A DNA stretch of 64,000 nucleotides, taken from assembly GCA_964590195.1 (NCBI GenBank), contig CAZPWJ010000017.1:1-64000 (forward strand), given 5' to 3'. The stretch is from GCA-2731375 sp964590195. GTDB lineage: Bacteria > Pseudomonadota > Alphaproteobacteria > GCA-2731375. Each line of letters opens with the position of its first letter. Positions within the stretch are counted from its first letter, which is position 1. The notes beneath the pieces were generated by a model. It did no database searches and was not told the DNA's origin. It worked only from the letters and a program-made list of their open reading frames with translations. Positions 52,864 to 63,234 of the stretch are shown here, piece by piece. The translations under genes and the position numbers were made by a program.

Positions 52864-55617
52864 TTAAGAATCGCCCATGACATCGCCGATTTGCTTGATC
52901 AGCCGCGCGGGCGTAAATGGTTTTGTCAGTAGAGGCATATCGGGATCCAGACGCCCCTCTTTGATAACGATATCCCTGGCGTAGCCCGTCATGAACAGGA
53001 CTTTCAACGCCGGATCATCCGCCCGTGCCGCCGCCGCGACCTGGTTGCCGTTAAGACCTCCAGGCAACATGATATCGGTCAGCAGCAGATCGATGCCCGG
53101 ATGATCGGCAAGGATTTCAAGGCCGGCTGGACCGTCGCTGGCAAGCAAGATGTTGTAACCCTGCTTTTTCAGAACCCTGGCCAGCATCTTCGCCACTTCC
53201 GGCTCATCCTCAATCACAAGGATGGTACTTTTATTTTCGGATTTTGCAGGATGCGGAGATGGCTCCGCCTGCTCAACCGCGTTTTCACCGGAGGCTTGGG
53301 GCAGATAAATCTTGAAGGTCGACCCGGCCCCCAAAATTGAGTCAACGGTGATATGGCCATTTGATTGCTTGATGAAGCCGTAAACCATGCTTAAACCAAG
53401 GCCCGTTCCCTTGCCCACATCCTTGGTGGTGAAGAAGGGATCGAAAATTCTTGATAATTCGTCTGGTGAAATACCATCGCCATCGTCGGAAACGGAAATT
53501 TCGACATACTGCCCGGCGGCCAAGTCCGCACTGCCGTCAATGCGGTCATCGGGCAGGCTCACCCGCGAGGTCTCTAGGCGCAGGCGGCCGCCGTTCGGCA
53601 TGGCGTCGCGGGCGTTAATGGCAAGGTTCAAAATGGCCTGTTCCAGTTGGCCAGAGTCAGCAAGACAAGGGGGCAGACCGGCGCCCGCGTTGACAATCAC
53701 CTCGGTTGCCTCGCCAAGGGTGCGGTGCAATAGAGGCTGCATATTGTCCAGCAGAGCGTTGACATCAACCGCCGTCATGGCCAAGGGCTGGCGCCGTGAG
53801 AATGCCAGCATACGGCTGATCAATTCAGTTGCCTGGTCTATTGCGCGCATGGTTGGCGTTATCAGTTCCGTCGCCTCATGCTCCGGGCCCAAATCCTCTT
53901 CCAGCAATGCGAGATTACCGGTCATTATGGCCAGCAGATTGTTGAAATCATGCGCGATGCCGCCGGTCAACTGACCGACGGCCTCCATCTTCTGCGCCTG
54001 GAGTAGGCTCGCTTCCGCCTTCTTTAAGGCAGTGATGTCGGTGGCGGTGCCCCGAAAACCCTTGAATTCGCCGGTTTCCGAAAAATACGGCATGCCGTTC
54101 GAGGATATCCAGCTTTCACTGCCGTCGGAATTGTTGCGGCGCACAATCAAGTCGCGATAGGCACGGCGTTCCCGCACGGCGTCGAAAAATGGGCCCCAAT
54201 CGGAAGCGGTAACAAAACTTTCGTCCAGGATATCGTTGTGCGATCTACCGATAAAATGACTGGCTGGAATTTTAAGAAGATCCTGAATGTTGGGCGAGAC
54301 ATAGGTGTAGACCAAATTCTCATCCAGTTCCCAATACCAATCGGAAGCGGCGGCGGCAAAATCCCGAAAGCGTGCCTCGCTGGTCTGCAGTTGTTCCTCG
54401 GCGCGTCTGCGATCGGTGACATCCAGGAAGCCCGACATTAATGCGTGCTCACCTTCGAATTCGATTATCCTGATCGAACTCGATACGGTGATTATGCCGC
54501 CATCCGCTTTGCGAAGCGGCATTTCCTTTTTGATTGCACCCTTTGCCTCAAGTTCCTGGATCAGCTCTTTCCGATCGTCGGCGCTAAGATAGACGCTCAT
54601 ACCGGACTTATTTATGAAATCATCCAGATTTATCCCCAATACGGAGGCGTAGGCCTCATTGGCGAACAGCACCGTGGCATCCGATATGCGCGAAATGACG
54701 AGGGGAACCGGCGCTGTTTCCAGAATTTGGCGCTGAACTTGTTCCAGCCTCCTGAATTCTTCTTGACGCGCCGCCATTGAGCGTTCGGCTACTTTGCGGG
54801 CGGTTATGTCCTGGGATAACGTGTAAAAACCCAGCAACGCGCCATCTTCTCCCAAATGGGGCACATGGGTGACGTTGACCTCGCGTGTACGGCCATCGGG
54901 ATAGGTGGAGACAACTTCAAAGACCTGCGCATCTTTCCCGTGTTCATCGACAGGTATTGCCCGGGTCGCGGCAAAGGCCTCTTCGCCAATGATCTCGGCG
55001 ACGGTCCTGCTAATGATTTCGCTTGCCGGTCGGTCGTACCAGATTTCCGCTACTTTGTTGGCAAATCGAAAAACGTAATTGGCGTCCACATAGACGATCA
55101 GCGCCGGCATGGCGTCGGTGATCAAGCGAAGCTGCTGTTCGCTATCCCGAATGGCTTTCTCGGCGGCCTGTTGTTCGGTCAGATCGCGCAACAACGTGAC
55201 CCGCATGGGACGACCGTTGTAGATGGTCGGCATGCCCTTGATCTCAATCGGAATACGGCTGCCGTCCTTGCGCAGACTGACGCTCTCGTAGGTTCCGGAT
55301 AGATTTTGCGCCATGCGTTCGGCGACATTTTCACGATGCTCGGGCACGGTAAGTTCAAGTACGGGTTTTCCGATTAGTTCGGCAACCGTATAGCCATACA
55401 TCTCCGCGAAAGCCTGGTTCGCTTCCACGATAATGCCGTCTTCGTGAATGGAGACACCTTCGCTCGCCAGGCTCGACAGGGCGCGGAAACGTTCGTTGTC
55501 CTCTCGGGCGCGGCGGAGTTTGGTATTGCGCCCGGCAGCGAGCCAGAGCAAGCACGCGACAATAATGCCGGCTGCCGCGGCAAAAATCAGGATACTAAAG
55601 TCCGTGGTGCTGGACAT
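52864..55617 (-). CDS. multi-PAS hybrid sensor histidine kinase
   Basis: A 917-residue hybrid kinase. One helix (residues 6-27) anchors it to the membrane; four to five PAS domains follow to about residue 535, several with conserved DITARK or DVTDRRR ends. The HisKA box GGIAHDFNNLLAIMTGN holds phospho-acceptor H556, the ATPase domain has the N-box NLAINARDAMP and G-box GKGTGLGLSMVYGF, and a C-terminal receiver domain (about 797-915) has D848 in LLTDIMLPGG and the KPF Lys. The input signal is unknown; no separate response regulator is adjacent. Confidence 0.9.
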   Translation of the reverse strand: MSSTTDFSILIFAAAAGIIVACLLWLAAGRNTKLRRAREDNERFRALSSLASEGVSIHEDGIIVEANQAFAEMYGYTVAELIGKPVLELTVPEHRENVAERMAQNLSGTYESVSLRKDGSRIPIEIKGMPTIYNGRPMRVTLLRDLTEQQAAEKAIRDSEQQLRLITDAMPALIVYVDANYVFRFANKVAEIWYDRPASEIISRTVAEIIGEEAFAATRAIPVDEHGKDAQVFEVVSTYPDGRTREVNVTHVPHLGEDGALLGFYTLSQDITARKVAERSMAARQEEFRRLEQVQRQILETAPVPLVISRISDATVLFANEAYASVLGINLDDFINKSGMSVYLSADDRKELIQELEAKGAIKKEMPLRKADGGIITVSSSIRIIEFEGEHALMSGFLDVTDRRRAEEQLQTSEARFRDFAAAASDWYWELDENLVYTYVSPNIQDLLKIPASHFIGRSHNDILDESFVTASDWGPFFDAVRERRAYRDLIVRRNNSDGSESWISSNGMPYFSETGEFKGFRGTATDITALKKAEASLLQAQKMEAVGQLTGGIAHDFNNLLAIMTGNLALLEEDLGPEHEATELITPTMRAIDQATELISRMLAFSRRQPLAMTAVDVNALLDNMQPLLHRTLGEATEVIVNAGAGLPPCLADSGQLEQAILNLAINARDAMPNGGRLRLETSRVSLPDDRIDGSADLAAGQYVEISVSDDGDGISPDELSRIFDPFFTTKDVGKGTGLGLSMVYGFIKQSNGHITVDSILGAGSTFKIYLPQASGENAVEQAEPSPHPAKSENKSTILVIEDEPEVAKMLARVLKKQGYNILLASDGPAGLEILADHPGIDLLLTDIMLPGGLNGNQVAAAARADDPALKVLFMTGYARDIVIKEGRLDPDMPLLTKPFTPARLIKQIGDVMGDS

Positions 55618-55816
55618 GCTGCCATTCTACAATTTCGAACACTTCGGCGCGTGTGTCCGGTCACTATTGCCCCATCTGATGACCGCGCGTTACGCGGCGG
55701 ATATCATCGCTCATATTTTCAAATTAGTCATCCGTAATACGGCGGCATCGTATGCTGGGCCATCAGGGTTCTGATCGGCCGCATGGCGGCGACATAACAA
55801 TTTGGGGAGGGGGAAA

Positions 55817-55894
55817 TGGGGCGAGTGATGGGAATCGAACCCACGACCTCTAGATCCACAATCTAGCGCTCTAACCGACTGAGCTACACCCGCC
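55817..55894 (-). tRNA. tRNA-His, anticodon GUG
   Basis: A standard 78-nt cloverleaf on the minus strand. The 5' end GGCGGGTG pairs over eight bases with CACTCGCC (including the extra G at -1 typical of tRNA-His), the anticodon loop carries GUG (plus-strand bases 55857-55859), the T-arm reads GGTTCGATTCC and CCA is encoded. Confidence 0.95.
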
Positions 55895-56048
55895 ACGAAG
55901 TCGGATGGTTGATTAAACCCCCCAGAGGCCGGCGTCAAGCGGTCCGCCCTAGGTGTCGAAAAAATTTTGCAATTGACCCTCCGTGGCTCGGCGCATGCTG
56001 GACCTCAAGCAATGGTCAGGGCAAATTGGGGCAAGAGGAGACATCATA

Positions 56049-57203
56049 ATGAATGAAGACGACATCACCCCGTTGCTGGATGCGGTGCGCCGCCTGGTAG
56101 ATGAAAAATTGATCCCGGCGGAGGCGCAAATCGACCGCGACCACCGTATCCCGGACGAGTTGCTGGATCTGATTCGAGAGATGGGTTTGTTCGCCTATGC
56201 CATTCCCAGCCAACATGGCGGTCTGGGTTTGAGCAAGTGGGCCGAGGTGCGGACGATTTTTGAATTCTGCCGCGCCGCGCCCGCCTACCGCTCCTACGTG
56301 GGCACCACCAATGGCGTGGGCGGCAAAAGTATCGTGCTGGACGGCACGGAAGAACAAAAGCAGCGCTATTTGCCGGACATCGCGGCGGGCAGATTGATCG
56401 TCAGTTTCTGCCTGACCGAGCCGGGCAGCGGATCGGATGCCAAAAGCCTGTCCACCACCGCCCGGCGCGAAGGTGAAGGCTATGTGCTGAATGGCTCCAA
56501 GCGCTTTATCTCCAACGCGCCCGTCGCCGGCTTGTTCACGGTCATGGCGCGGACCGATCCCGACGACAAGAGCGCCGCCGGGGTCTCGGCCTTTCTGGTG
56601 CCGGCGGACACACCGGGTATACAGATTGATCCGCCGCTGGAGAAAATGGGCCAGCTGGCCGCACCCACGGCGGATGTGACGTTTACCGATTGCCGGGTCC
56701 CCGCCAATGCCTTGTTGGGTGCGACCGAAGGCATGGGTTTCATCACCGCCATGAAAGTGCTGGATGATGCCCGCATCCACATGGGCGCCGTCAGCGTCGG
56801 TCTGGCCACGCGGTTGGTGGAGGAGATGACCGCCTATGCGGTGGAACGCCAGCAGTTCGGCCAGCCGATCGCGAATTTCCAACTGATCCAGGCCATGATC
56901 GCCGACAGCGAGGCGGAATGCATCGCCGCCCGCGCCATGGTCGAGCAAACGGCGCGGCAGATGGATGCGGGCGAAAACGTCACCAAGGCCGCCGCCGCCT
57001 GCAAATACTTCGCCTCGGAAACCGCCTGGCGTATTGCCGATCGCGCGGTGCAGGTGCATGGCGGCTATGGCTACATGCGGGAAACGGCGGTCGAACGCCT
57101 GTTTCGGGATGCCCGTTTGCTGCGCATTTTCGAAGGCACTTCCCAGGTCATGCAACTGGTCATCGCGCGGGAAACCCTGAAGGAATATCGCGCTGCGCAT
57201 TAG
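56049..57203 (+). CDS. acyl-CoA dehydrogenase
   Basis: A 384-residue acyl-CoA dehydrogenase. FCLTEPGSGSDAKSLSTTA is the family signature near FAD, RQQFGQPIANFQLIQAMIAD lies in the C-terminal helical domain, and E362 in RIFEGTSQVMQLVIARE is the region of the catalytic base. The start at 56049 has AGAGGAG upstream; a longer frame is less likely. It transfers electrons to ETF. Substrate chain length cannot be told by eye. It lies 16-50 bp before the aminotransferase gene, possibly one operon. Confidence 0.9.
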   Translation: MNEDDITPLLDAVRRLVDEKLIPAEAQIDRDHRIPDELLDLIREMGLFAYAIPSQHGGLGLSKWAEVRTIFEFCRAAPAYRSYVGTTNGVGGKSIVLDGTEEQKQRYLPDIAAGRLIVSFCLTEPGSGSDAKSLSTTARREGEGYVLNGSKRFISNAPVAGLFTVMARTDPDDKSAAGVSAFLVPADTPGIQIDPPLEKMGQLAAPTADVTFTDCRVPANALLGATEGMGFITAMKVLDDARIHMGAVSVGLATRLVEEMTAYAVERQQFGQPIANFQLIQAMIADSEAECIAARAMVEQTARQMDAGENVTKAAAACKYFASETAWRIADRAVQVHGGYGYMRETAVERLFRDARLLRIFEGTSQVMQLVIARETLKEYRAAH

Positions 57204-57254
57204 GGCGAAATCCAGGGCTTGGAGCAGGACGCCAAAGGTGGCATAACCCCGCTC

Positions 57255-58424
57255 ATGCAACTCGCCAACAGAATGAACCACCTAGGCACGGAGACCGCAT
57301 TCGAGGTCTTGGCCCGGGCTAATGCGCTGGCCGCACAGGGCCGCGATATCATCAACCTCGGCATCGGCCAGCCCGATTTCCAGACGCCGGAAAATATTGT
57401 CGAGGCGGGGCGCAAGGCCCTGGCCGACGGCCATCACGGCTATACCCCGGCCAACGGTATCCCGGAACTGCGTGAAGCCGTCGCCGACGATATTATGAAA
57501 TACCGCGGTGCCACCATTGATCCCGAGCACGTGGTGATCCAGCCGGGCGGCAAGCCGACGATGTTTTATGCCTGCCTGATGTTCGGCGAGGCGGGGGCGG
57601 AGATCATGTATCCCAACCCCGGCTTCCCGATCTATGAATCGGCGATCCGGTTTTCGGGCGCCACGCCCGTACCCATCGCCCTGCACGAAGACACCGGATT
57701 TTCTTTTTCCGCCGATGAAGTGCTGGAGAAAGTCACCGAGCGGACCCGTCTGATCATCATCAATTCACCGGCCAATCCCACCGGCGGCGTGGTGCAAAAG
57801 GAAGAGCTGGACAAGCTGGTGGCGGGCCTGGAACGGCACCCGGAAGTGGTCATCCTCTCGGACGAGATCTACAGCCGCATGGTCTATGACAACCAGCCCC
57901 ACGTCTCCATGTTGAGCTATCCCTCCATCCGCGACCGGCTGATCCTGCTGGATGGCTGGTCCAAGACCTATGCCATGACCGGCTGGCGCCTGGGCTATGC
58001 CATCTGGCCCGAGGCCTGCGCCGAACAGGCCGCGCGCCTGTGCGTCAACGACCATTCCTGTGTCAATGCCGCGACCCAGTGGGCCGGTGTCGAGGCCTTG
58101 CGCGGCCCCCAGGACGCGGCGGATGCGATGGTCAAGGCGTTCGATGAACGGCGCGAAGTCATTGTCGATGAGTTGAACGCCATTCCCGGTTTCCGCTGTG
58201 TGCGGCCTGGTGGTGCCTTCTATGCTTTTCCCAATATCGAGGGCACGGGCATGACCTCGTCCGCCTTGCAGGAAAAGATGTTGAACGAGGCCGGCGTCGC
58301 GGCTATTTCCGGCACCTCGTTCGGTGCCTTTGGTGAAGGTTATCTGCGTTTTTCCTATGCCAATTCGACCGAGAATATCATAACCGCAATGGGCCGGATT
58401 CGTGATCTGGTGGCGGCACAATAA
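57255..58424 (+). CDS. class I/II aminotransferase
   Basis: A 389-residue fold-type I PLP aminotransferase. Motifs: INLGIGQPDFQTP, GHHGYTPANGIPELREAVA, NSPANPTGGVV, DEIYSRMVYD, and the PLP lysine K237 in DGWSKTYAMTGWRLG. It resembles aspartate/aromatic-type aminotransferases; the exact amino acid is unclear. Possible starts are TTG at 57219, ATG at 57255 and ATG at 57273; I prefer 57255 for its position relative to the family N-terminus, without a strong ribosome site. Confidence 0.85.
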   Translation: MQLANRMNHLGTETAFEVLARANALAAQGRDIINLGIGQPDFQTPENIVEAGRKALADGHHGYTPANGIPELREAVADDIMKYRGATIDPEHVVIQPGGKPTMFYACLMFGEAGAEIMYPNPGFPIYESAIRFSGATPVPIALHEDTGFSFSADEVLEKVTERTRLIIINSPANPTGGVVQKEELDKLVAGLERHPEVVILSDEIYSRMVYDNQPHVSMLSYPSIRDRLILLDGWSKTYAMTGWRLGYAIWPEACAEQAARLCVNDHSCVNAATQWAGVEALRGPQDAADAMVKAFDERREVIVDELNAIPGFRCVRPGGAFYAFPNIEGTGMTSSALQEKMLNEAGVAAISGTSFGAFGEGYLRFSYANSTENIITAMGRIRDLVAAQ

Positions 58425-58431
58425 GCAACAC

Positions 58432-58472
58432 CTTGCCTAAATTATGGGCGAAGTGACGAAATATTAGGCAAG
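58432..58472. promoter_or_regulatory. inverted repeat upstream of glnB
   Basis: CTTGCCTAA (58432-58440) and TTAGGCAAG (58464-58472) are perfect inverted copies 23 bp apart, so the half-site centres are about three helical turns apart. They sit 70-110 bp before a sigma-54 promoter, the usual place for an activator, but do not match the NtrC consensus. A hairpin at the end of the aminotransferase transcript is the alternative reading. Confidence 0.45.
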
Positions 58473-58539
58473 AGCCAATGCCGATGTGGAAGGATTAAAA
58501 ATTTCTTCTTAAAATCAACGGCTTATGATGCGGCTGAAG

Positions 58540-58556
58540 TTGGCACGCTTTGTGCT
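58540..58556 (+). promoter_or_regulatory. sigma-54 promoter of glnBA
   Basis: TTGGCACGCTTTGTGCT has GG at 58542-58543 and GC at 58554-58555, the exact 10-bp spacing of the -24/-12 elements, and a strong match to YTGGCACGnnnnTTGCW on the -24 side. It would start transcription about 80 bp before glnB and make the operon respond to nitrogen limitation. Confidence 0.82.
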
Positions 58557-58633
58557 TTAGGTTTGATGTAGAGCATGGGTCTGCCCGTCTGTCGTGATCT
58601 GTCGGAATGGGGCTAAAAAAGAGATTTGGCGCG

Positions 58634-58972
58634 ATGAAAAAAATTGAAGCGATTATCAAACCCTTCAAACTGGATGAAGTGAAGGAGGCTCTGCATGAAA
58701 TCGGCCTCCAGGGCATCACGGTGATCGAGGCCAAGGGTTTTGGCCGCCAGAAGGGCCATACGGAGCTATACCGGGGCGCGGAATACGTGGTTGATTTTTT
58801 GCCCAAGGTAAAGTTGGAAGTGGTGCTGGAGGACGAACTGGTGGAGCGCGCGGTGGAGGCAATCCAGAGCGCGGCGCACACGGGCCGGATCGGCGACGGC
58901 AAGATCTTCATCACCACCGTTGAAACCGCCATTCGCATCCGTACCGGCGAGACCGGCAATGACGCGATTTAA
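58634..58972 (+). CDS. glnB: nitrogen regulatory protein PII
   Basis: A 112-residue PII signal-transduction protein. MKKIEAIIKPFKLDEVKEAL is the standard start; the T-loop GHTELYRGAEYVVDFLPK carries Y51, the uridylylation site; the C-terminal VETAIRIRTGETGNDAI completes the fold. PII trimers report nitrogen and energy status to glutamine synthetase adenylyltransferase and NtrB. It is followed by glnA after 68 bp, the usual alphaproteobacterial order, and lies downstream of a sigma-54 promoter, so I use glnB rather than glnK. Confidence 0.94.
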   Translation: MKKIEAIIKPFKLDEVKEALHEIGLQGITVIEAKGFGRQKGHTELYRGAEYVVDFLPKVKLEVVLEDELVERAVEAIQSAAHTGRIGDGKIFITTVETAIRIRTGETGNDAI

Positions 58973-59040
58973 GCAACCGAATTAGCAACAGTATCAAGAC
59001 CTAGCAAAGTAACCGAGGACACAGGAAGGAACCGAAAGCC

Positions 59041-60450
<1,410 letters not shown>

Positions 60451-60479
60451 TCCTTCGAAAAATCAGACCAAACGTATCT

Positions 60480-60507
60480 GGGCCGCCCTTCGGGGCGGCC
60501 CATTTCG
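60480..60507 (+). terminator. terminator after glnA
   Basis: GGGCCGCCC (60480-60488), a TTCG loop and GGGCGGCCC (60493-60501) form a 9-bp UUCG hairpin, followed by ATTTCGTTT. The U-tract is interrupted but the stem is very strong. Confidence 0.72.
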
Positions 60508-60623
60508 TTTCCGATAGCGGTCAGTTCTGCTAATCTCTCGCCTGGATTCAACTTTGGGATAACGACGTCGCCTAGTTTATGGGCTGTGACGGGGTGACCA
60601 AAGTATTTGGGAGAGGCGAGAAA

Positions 60624-61301
60624 ATGGAAACTTCGGACAAAAGCGCGCGGCAACTCTATGAAGAGATCAAGGCCAATCCGACCCGGCCGCGCTTTGGCTT
60701 TGGGCGCAAGGCGGCGGTGATCAATATCGATCTGCAAAAGGCCTACACCAACGTTGGCGAGTTCGCCACCGCCTACGAGACCGATCCCAAGCAGATGGAC
60801 TACGTCAACGAAATCTCGGATCTGGCGCGCTCGAAGAATCTGCCGGTGGTCTGGACCTACGTGGCCTATATGGACTCGGGCGAGGATTGCGGTATCTGGG
60901 GCACGCGTACGGACACCGAAGATAGCTTGCAGAACATCAAGGTCGGCTCCCGCCGCTCGGAATTCGACGACCGCCTGCATGTGGATCACAAAAAGGACGT
61001 GGTCATCAATAAACGCATGGCCTCGGCTTTTCACGAGACCAATCTGCCATCGGTCCTGAACTTCCATGGCATTGACACGGTGATCGTCACCGGCGGCTCG
61101 ACCTCCGGATGTGTGCGGGCCACGGTGGTGGACAGCCTCTCGCGCAGCTTCCGCACCATCGTGGCGGAGGAATGCGTGGCCGACAAGCACGAGAGCCCGC
61201 ATTTCGCCAACCTCTATGACATGGCCATCAAATATGCCGATGTGCTGCCGGCGGCGGATGTCATCGCGTATCTGGAAGACTATCAGATTCTGAACGACTA
61301 G
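60624..61301 (+). CDS. isochorismatase-family cysteine hydrolase (N-carbamoylsarcosine amidase-like)
   Basis: A 225-residue isochorismatase-fold amidohydrolase with the catalytic triad D36 (NIDLQKAY), K130 (VINKRMASAF) and C163 (STSGCVRAT). The insert-containing N-terminal part ETDPKQMDYVNEISDLA resembles N-carbamoylsarcosine amidase, which removes ammonia and CO2 from a carbamoyl group. The ATG at 60624 follows GGGAGAGG. It is followed after 25 bp by two PuuE-like genes on the same strand, which suggests a pathway for ureides. Confidence 0.82.
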   Translation: METSDKSARQLYEEIKANPTRPRFGFGRKAAVINIDLQKAYTNVGEFATAYETDPKQMDYVNEISDLARSKNLPVVWTYVAYMDSGEDCGIWGTRTDTEDSLQNIKVGSRRSEFDDRLHVDHKKDVVINKRMASAFHETNLPSVLNFHGIDTVIVTGGSTSGCVRATVVDSLSRSFRTIVAEECVADKHESPHFANLYDMAIKYADVLPAADVIAYLEDYQILND

Positions 61302-61326
61302 AAATTTTACGGACGGGGAGGCGGCT

Positions 61327-62238
61327 ATGTTGCGGGAGCCGGGACTTTACGATTATTCGCCCATGTTTGACCGGCCAAAAATCACCTGGCCGAACGGTGC
61401 GCGTGTGGCCTTTTGGGTGGCGCCGAATATCGAGTTTTACGAACTCGACCCGCCGCAAAATCCAGGGCGCCGGCCCTGGGCCAAGCCGCATCCGGACGTG
61501 GTGCCCCATTCCCACCGCGACTATGGCAACCGGGCCGGTTTCTGGCGCATGATGGAGGTGATGGAGAAATACGGCGTGCGCGGCAGTGTTTCGCTGAACG
61601 TCGCCATGTGCCAGCATCATCCGGAAATTATCGAGGCCTGCAGCGCGCTGGATTGGGAATTTTTCTCCCACGGCGTCTACAACACCCGCTACACCTACAC
61701 CATGACCGAGGCGCAGGAACGCGCCATGATGGAAGACGTCATCAAGACCATCAAGGACTGCACCGGCCAGGACACGGACGGCTGGCTGGCCCCGGCACTG
61801 TCGTACACCACCAATACCTTCGAGCTGTTGGCGGAATACGGCGTCAAATATACCTGCGATCTGTTCCACGACGATCAGCCACAGCCGGTGAACACGAAGA
61901 GCGGCCGCTTGATCTCGGTGCCCTATTCGTTGGAGATGAACGACACGGTTGTCCTCTCCATGATGGGCAAGAGCAGCCGCCATTATACCGAGATCCTGAA
62001 AGCTAACTTTGATCAGCTCTATGAAGAGGGGGCGGAGAACGGCCAGGTGATGTGCATCCCCCTGCATCCGTTCCTGATCGGCCAGCCGCACCGGATCGCA
62101 AATTTCGCCGAGGTGTTGGAGTATATCACCGGCCACGACAAGGTCTGGGTCACCACGGGGCGCGAGATCGCGGCCCATTACTACGAACACCATTACGACA
62201 ACGTGGTCGCGGCGCTGGCCGCCAACAGGGGGAGCTGA
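61327..62238 (+). CDS. polysaccharide deacetylase-family protein, PuuE-like, copy 1
   Basis: A 303-residue NodB-fold protein similar to PuuE allantoinase, a metal-poor member of the polysaccharide deacetylase family. Landmarks are FDRPKITWPNGARVAFWVAPNIEFYE, HSHRDYGNRAGFWRMMEVMEKYGVRGS and FSHGVYNTRYTY. The usual metal-binding Asp-Asp of chitin-type deacetylases near the first strand is absent (NIEFYE), as in PuuE. GGGGAGG precedes the ATG. Next to a carbamoyl hydrolase, cleavage of a ureide or cyclic amide is more likely than sugar deacetylation. Confidence 0.8.
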   Translation: MLREPGLYDYSPMFDRPKITWPNGARVAFWVAPNIEFYELDPPQNPGRRPWAKPHPDVVPHSHRDYGNRAGFWRMMEVMEKYGVRGSVSLNVAMCQHHPEIIEACSALDWEFFSHGVYNTRYTYTMTEAQERAMMEDVIKTIKDCTGQDTDGWLAPALSYTTNTFELLAEYGVKYTCDLFHDDQPQPVNTKSGRLISVPYSLEMNDTVVLSMMGKSSRHYTEILKANFDQLYEEGAENGQVMCIPLHPFLIGQPHRIANFAEVLEYITGHDKVWVTTGREIAAHYYEHHYDNVVAALAANRGS

Positions 62239-62240
62239 AC

Positions 62241-63161
62241 ATGAGCCTGCCCGAAGATTATCTGGACTATCCCAAACGCGGCCACGGCATGGACCATGAG
62301 CGCTATACCTGGTCCATGCTGAAGGACCGGCCCAAGATTACCTGGCCCAACGGCGCCCGTGTCGCCTTGTGGGTGGTGACCCAGTTGCAATGGTTCCCCC
62401 TGGATATGAAGCCCGCCATCCCGGTGCCAGGCGGCATGGCGCGGCCCTATCCCGATTCTTGGAACTATACCCTGCGCGACTATGGCAACCGGGTCGGCGT
62501 CTACCGTATTTTCAAGGTGCTGGACAAACTGGGGATCAAGTCCTCGGTGGCGATCAATTCAGCCCTGGCCGAGATGTATCCCTATCTGTTGCAGCAGGTC
62601 GTCGCCCGGGATTGGGAGGTGATCGCCAACGGCCTGGACATGGGCCACCCCCACCATGGCGACATGGACCCCGGCGAGGAAGCCGCCCTGATCAAGGGCG
62701 TACTGGAGACCTTGCGGGGAATGTCGGGCCAACAGGTGCGCGGCTGGCTGTCGCCGATCCGGTCGGAGTCCATGAACACCCCGGACCTGGTGGCGGCCGA
62801 GGGTATCGAATACCTGTGTGATTGGGCCAACGACGATATGCCCTATCCGTTCGAGACCGCGTCGGGCACGATCCATAACCTGCCGCACACAATGGAGCTG
62901 GACGATCAGCAGATCCTGATCTCCCTGCGCCATACGGAGCAGGAATACGTGGATCAGCTGAAAGACCAGTTTGATTGCCTGTATGCGGAGAGCGAAAATA
63001 GCGGCGGCCGCATCATGGCCATCAACCTGAACCCCTGGGTCACGGGGCAGGCTTATCGGATCAAGAAGCTTGAGGAAGCGCTGTCATACATCATGGGCCA
63101 CGACGGCGTCTGGTCCGCCACCGGCGGCGAGATTTTGGATGCGTTCAAGGGGCAAGCTTAG
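62241..63161 (+). CDS. polysaccharide deacetylase-family protein, PuuE-like, copy 2
   Basis: A 306-residue paralogue of the preceding gene, starting two bases after it. The shared core reads KDRPKITWPNGARVALWVVTQLQWFPL and LRDYGNRVGVYRIFKVLDKLGIKSS, followed by MGHPHHGDMDPGEEAALIKGVLETL. It differs clearly in the region that would line the active site, so the two may act on different steps or form a heteromer. GGGGGAG precedes the ATG; I do not use the longer upstream frame that overlaps copy 1. Confidence 0.8.
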   Translation: MSLPEDYLDYPKRGHGMDHERYTWSMLKDRPKITWPNGARVALWVVTQLQWFPLDMKPAIPVPGGMARPYPDSWNYTLRDYGNRVGVYRIFKVLDKLGIKSSVAINSALAEMYPYLLQQVVARDWEVIANGLDMGHPHHGDMDPGEEAALIKGVLETLRGMSGQQVRGWLSPIRSESMNTPDLVAAEGIEYLCDWANDDMPYPFETASGTIHNLPHTMELDDQQILISLRHTEQEYVDQLKDQFDCLYAESENSGGRIMAINLNPWVTGQAYRIKKLEEALSYIMGHDGVWSATGGEILDAFKGQA

Positions 63162-63165
63162 AAAT

Positions 63166-63221
63166 AATTACGGGGACACAATACTTAATTCGAATGAATT
63201 AAGTATTGTGTCCCCGTAATT
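63166..63221. repeat. perfect 26-bp inverted repeat, REP-like
   Basis: Arms at 63166-63191 and 63196-63221 are exact complements around a GAAT loop. The arm contains GGGGACACAATACTTAATT, a sequence I associate with REP-type palindromes near RAYT (Y1-type) transposases in proteobacteria. There is no transposase gene here. It lies between the convergent PuuE-like and monooxygenase genes and could also end both transcripts. Confidence 0.75.
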
Positions 63222-63234
63222 GCCAATTTAAGAG

